The notes below the pieces were generated by a model. That model was not told the origin of the DNA. It saw nothing but the letters and a program-made list of their open reading frames with translations, and ran no database searches. From UBA9547 sp044349205 (GTDB taxonomy: Bacteria > Bacteroidota > Bacteroidia > Cytophagales > UBA9547), in assembly GCA_044349205.1 (NCBI GenBank), contig JBIKRJ010000096.1, positions 1-8,674 on the forward strand: DNA of 8,674 bases. The letters are read 5' to 3'. The translations under genes were made by a program, and so were the position numbers. Below, piece after piece: positions 7,041-8,674 of the stretch. Position 1 is the stretch's first letter; every line of letters begins with the position of its first letter.

Positions 7041-7048
7041 CAAATTTA
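7041..7048 (-). promoter_or_regulatory. Candidate -7 promoter box for secA
   Basis: The minus strand reads TAAATTTG, a full match to TAnnTTTG. It ends 24 nt upstream of the secA ATG, which would give a leader of roughly 20 nt. A TTG lies 24 nt further upstream (minus strand, 7075-7073), slightly beyond the usual 17-23 nt spacing. The box overlaps the TTG at 7043-7041, which argues against translation starting there. Confidence 0.45.
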
Positions 7049-7181
7049 AACCTATATTTCATTTTAAGGACACAATTTTTGAGGGCAAATTGGAAGATGA
7101 TTTTGACTAAAAACAAAGCCTTTTTGCTCGGGCATGTTTCTATTTTAACTTGAATTTAATACTGCTTTGAAGGGCACTTTG

Positions 7182-7189
7182 TACATTTG
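7182..7189 (+). promoter_or_regulatory. Candidate -7 promoter box for the small membrane ORF
   Basis: TACATTTG fits the TAnnTTTG consensus. A transcript starting about 5-8 nt downstream would begin near 7195, giving a leader of about 60 nt to the ATG at 7256. A partner -33 element is not obvious. It is divergent from the secA promoter candidate about 135 nt away. Confidence 0.4.
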
Positions 7190-7236
7190 CATGACAATTG
7201 ACACTTTATGAAATTTTTTGGAAAAAAACTGACTCT

Positions 7237-7245
7237 GAAAGGAGG
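7237..7245 (+). promoter_or_regulatory. Strong Shine-Dalgarno site that decides the start of the small ORF
   Basis: GAAAGGAGG is a perfect nine-base complement of the CCUCCUUUC found at the 3' end of most bacterial 16S rRNAs. It ends 10 nt before the ATG at 7256. None of the other gene starts in this window shows a comparable site, as expected for Bacteroidota, where such sites are rare. This supports the ATG at 7256 over the in-frame ATG at 7208. Confidence 0.6.
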
Positions 7246-7255
7246 CAACAACACG

Positions 7256-7348
7256 ATGAACTATTTGGAAGAAACAACCGCCTATGTCGGCTTCCTTATA
7301 TTGCCTTGGTTGATTTTTGCTTACCTAATCTTCAAGCACATTTTCTAG
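7256..7348 (+). CDS. Candidate very small single-span membrane peptide (30 aa)
   Basis: This short ORF encodes 30 residues beginning MNYLEETTAY. A hydrophobic stretch of about 17 residues follows (VGFLILPWLIFAYLIF), and the peptide ends in KHIF. That is one plausible membrane helix with a negative N-terminal and a positive C-terminal flank, suggesting an N-out orientation. A perfect GAAAGGAGG ribosome-binding site precedes the ATG. An in-frame upstream ATG at 7208 would add 16 basic residues (MKFFGKKLTLKGGNNT), but the ribosome-binding site would then lie inside the gene. It sits alone between the divergent secA promoter and an AraC-regulator leader, with a promoter-like box upstream and a 12-bp hairpin 22 nt downstream. 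I do not recognise the family. By size it could be an accessory subunit of a membrane complex, a small regulatory membrane protein or a type I toxin-like peptide; nothing in the sequence chooses between these. Being so short, it could also be a chance ORF. Confidence 0.5.
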   Translation: MNYLEETTAYVGFLILPWLIFAYLIFKHIF

Positions 7349-7369
7349 GATATTCATTCCTATGCTTGC

Positions 7370-7400
7370 CTTTATCTAATCCAAATTAGATTAGATAAAG
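7370..7400 (+). terminator. Perfect 12-bp inverted repeat after the small ORF (terminator or operator)
   Basis: CTTTATCTAATC (7370-7381) and GATTAGATAAAG (7389-7400) are perfect reverse complements around a 7-nt loop, CAAATTA. It lies 22 nt past the small ORF's stop codon, where a terminator would be expected. However, the stem is AT-rich (9 of 12 pairs) and is followed by TCCCTTCTATTATTTTC rather than a clean T-run, so a protein-binding site is also possible. TCTAAT (7375-7380) can alternatively pair with the nearer ATTAGA at 7385-7390, because the right arm contains ATTAGATTAGA. Confidence 0.55.
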
Positions 7401-7435
7401 TCCCTTCTATTATTTTCACAACATCTTGTTAGAGG

Positions 7436-7463
7436 TTTTACCTTGTTTTTTCTATAGGTAAAA
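7436..7463. repeat. 7-bp inverted repeat upstream of the araC-family gene
   Basis: TTTTACC (7436-7442) and GGTAAAA (7457-7463) are exact reverse complements 14 nt apart. It could be a hairpin or an operator about 45 nt upstream of the promoter-like box. In such AT-rich DNA a 7-bp match may be chance. Confidence 0.35.
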
Positions 7464-7506
7464 TAAAAAAAATGCAATTTGTTTTTTTATTCCAAGTTGC
7501 AATGAA

Positions 7507-7514
7507 TAACTTTG
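7507..7514 (+). promoter_or_regulatory. Candidate -7 promoter box for the AraC-family gene
   Basis: TAACTTTG matches TAnnTTTG and lies 59 nt before the ATG at 7574. A TTTG at 7478-7481 is 25 nt upstream, longer than the usual spacing, so the -33 assignment is doubtful. Confidence 0.45.
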
Positions 7515-7573
7515 TATGTTAAGTTTTAAACAAGTTATTGCTCAAAACCACCTCCAATTTCAACCGTTCCTAA

Positions 7574-8500
7574 ATGGAAGACTACAATAAAATAATCGAA
7601 TCGCTAAGTGTACGTTACTTAAAATCGAAAAACATCAAAATTCTAAGATCCCACACGATTGAGAATTTTTACGACGTTGAAAATTTGGTTATTTTACTAC
7701 ACAAGGGTGAAATCTCGTTTGGAAAAGAAAACGAAAAAGTAACAGAAGGCGATGTATTGTTTATTCCAGCCGCCAAACTGGTGACACTTACTTACGGTAG
7801 CGGTACAGCTGCTAAATTGAAAAACGAAGATTTCATTAATAACAAGGAAAAGTACATTGCCACCAACCGAAACCCGCAAATGCTTTCCAACCATCCAAAT
7901 GAAAGCTATACCTACTTGAGTTTGGAAGCCAAAGTATTCGATTCAGTCAATTTCTTTACCTCTCTCGACATACCTCCTTTTATCGTTCACAACAACGAAA
8001 AGTTGCAACAGCTTATTGTCGATTTGACTACTGAAAACATGGGTATTAAAGTAGGCAAAGAAAGATTCATAAAACTGTATGCCGAAATGATTGTGATTGA
8101 AATCATTCGTTTCATTTTGGATAAAAGGCTTTTTGTAGAGCAGTTGGCCACCAACAGCAACTATTTCAAAGACCCAAGGCTCATAGACATATTTACCTTT
8201 ATCAAAAATAATTTGAACGGCGACCTCTCCAATGCCGTTCTTGCCGATGTGGCCAGTGTTTCAGAAGACTATGTGGGGCAGTATTTCAAAATGCTTACTG
8301 GCATAAACCCTCAAGACTATATCGAATACCAACGAATGGAAATGGCCGTGCACCTTTTGCGCACAACCAAATACAGCATTCGGGAAATAGGCAAACAAGT
8401 GGGTTATAAAGACACGGCCTATTTCTGTCGCCGATTCAAAATGATGTTTGGTATCCCAGCTGGTAAAATGAGACGTCGTGAATCGCTCATGAATATTTAA
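7574..8500 (+). CDS. AraC-family transcriptional regulator
   Basis: This 308-aa protein is probably a DNA-binding activator or repressor. The C-terminal part (about 200-305) is an AraC-type double helix-turn-helix. The first helix-turn-helix lies around LSNAVLADVASVSEDYVGQY (218-237). The second lies around SIREIGKQVGYKDTAYFCRR (268-287) and is followed by FKMMFGIPAGKMRRR, the family's RxFKxxxGxxPxxxR signature with IPAGKMR in place of the usual TPxxYR. The N-terminal part (1 to about 120) has a beta-rich, cupin-like look (LVILLHKGEISFG, EGDVLFIPAAKLVTLTYG) and is the likely ligand-sensing or dimerisation domain. A helical linker (about 140-195) follows. The ATG at 7574 gives the usual family length of about 300 aa. 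It follows a 225-nt leader with inverted repeats that may be autoregulatory sites. A secreted-protein gene starts 18 nt downstream and may be in the same transcript or be a target. The ligand is unknown. Confidence 0.94.
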   Translation: MEDYNKIIESLSVRYLKSKNIKILRSHTIENFYDVENLVILLHKGEISFGKENEKVTEGDVLFIPAAKLVTLTYGSGTAAKLKNEDFINNKEKYIATNRNPQMLSNHPNESYTYLSLEAKVFDSVNFFTSLDIPPFIVHNNEKLQQLIVDLTTENMGIKVGKERFIKLYAEMIVIEIIRFILDKRLFVEQLATNSNYFKDPRLIDIFTFIKNNLNGDLSNAVLADVASVSEDYVGQYFKMLTGINPQDYIEYQRMEMAVHLLRTTKYSIREIGKQVGYKDTAYFCRRFKMMFGIPAGKMRRRESLMNI

Positions 8501-8516
8501 GAGCCTCGCTCTTTTT
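8499..8516 (+). terminator. Short hairpin plus T-run in the gap after the AraC-family gene
   Basis: AAGAGC (8499-8504), a CTC loop and GCTCTT (8508-8513) form a 6-bp stem whose right arm runs into TTTTT (8512-8516). It overlaps the regulator's stop codon and ends 2 nt before the next ATG. It may be a weak terminator or attenuator between the two genes. Confidence 0.4.
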
Positions 8517-8518
8517 GA

Positions 8519-8674
8519 ATGAGAAAATCAATCTTTTCTTTTTTGCCCCTTTTTATAAGGACTTGTTTTATTTTGAGTTTTCAAGTTTTGTGGGCACAAG
8601 GAGGAAAAGAATTTTGGTTTGCCGCACCCGAAATCACCCAAAAACATGGTGACCGACCCATTCTACTTCGCATT
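8519..8674 (+). CDS. Secreted protein, 5' end only (probable large surface protein)
   Basis: The window ends after 52 codons of this gene, with no stop. The first 27 residues form a signal peptide: a basic MRKS start, then a long hydrophobic stretch ending FQVLWAQ, with cleavage likely after LWA. The mature start, GGKEFWFAAPEITQKHGDRP, resembles the openings of large Bacteroidota secreted proteins that carry adhesion-type domains and end in a type IX secretion or gliding-motility-associated C-terminal domain. I infer that class from memory of the EFWFAAPE-type opening, and the C-terminus that would prove it lies outside the window. The gene begins 18 nt after the AraC-family regulator in the same direction, with a small hairpin between them. 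It may be co-transcribed with, or controlled by, that regulator. Confidence 0.75.
   Translation, partial: MRKSIFSFLPLFIRTCFILSFQVLWAQGGKEFWFAAPEITQKHGDRPILLRI

Larger units (their letters stand above)
7349..7573. other. 225-nt non-coding leader upstream of the AraC regulator
   Basis: I see no supportable gene here. The stretch holds the 12-bp inverted repeat at 7370-7400, a second 7-bp inverted repeat (TTTTACC at 7436-7442, GGTAAAA at 7457-7463), an A/T-rich block (about 7443-7490) and a promoter-like TAACTTTG box at 7507-7514. The two repeats are placed where operators controlling the regulator gene could lie. Confidence 0.6.

Noticed and set aside
7191..7211. Six-codon mini-ORF (MTIDTL) whose TGA overlaps the ATG at 7208
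   Set aside because: The overlap looks like a leader peptide coupled to the small ORF. However, the ATG at 7191 would lie at or upstream of the transcript start implied by the TACATTTG box, and the better start for the small ORF is 7256. A six-codon ORF is readily chance.
7198..7389. 63-codon plus-strand frame overlapping the small membrane ORF
   Set aside because: It starts at a TTG, has mixed composition with no membrane span or domain, and runs out of frame through the 12-bp hairpin. The alternative frame with the Shine-Dalgarno site is better supported.

Overview
The window looks like a chromosomal segment from a member of the Bacteroidota, possibly Cytophagales-like. The evidence is AT-rich intergenic DNA, several TAnnTTTG-type -7 promoter boxes, a long SecA (about 1123 aa) with the insertions usual for the phylum, a DUF1573 protein, a SPOR-domain protein, a Lys-rich cold-shock-domain protein, and a truncated secreted protein that opens like large Bacteroidota surface proteins. 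I see no IS element, CRISPR array, tRNA or rRNA, and nothing indicating recent transfer.

Left part (1-2500). A plus-strand cold-shock-domain protein converges on a two-gene minus-strand operon. That operon encodes a GMC-family flavoprotein dehydrogenase, followed 5 nt later by a small protein with a twin-arginine signal. The flavoprotein has no export signal of its own but carries a Cys-rich motif resembling the [3Fe-4S] ligand motif of bacterial FAD-glucose dehydrogenases. The pair therefore looks like a catalytic subunit exported with its Tat-bearing partner. A strong bidirectional hairpin terminator (2466-2490) separates this operon from the next gene.

Middle part (2500-7050, minus strand). 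secA is followed after 5 nt by a secreted SPOR-domain protein. Next comes a separately promoted secreted DUF1573 protein with a Pro/Ala/Thr linker and a Lys-rich tail. SecA is the preprotein translocase motor; here its C-terminus lacks the usual zinc-binding Cys motif.

Right part (7050-8674, plus strand). Divergent from secA is a very small, otherwise unannotated ORF for a single-span membrane peptide, preceded by a perfect 9-nt Shine-Dalgarno match. A 225-nt leader with two inverted repeats follows, then an AraC-family regulator. Only 18 nt after that is the 5' end of a secreted protein cut by the window edge.

Four gene starts were moved inward from the longest open frame, because the longer versions begin at non-ATG codons or run into upstream genes, promoters or a terminator. 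All functional calls are by eye from motifs; no database search was run.
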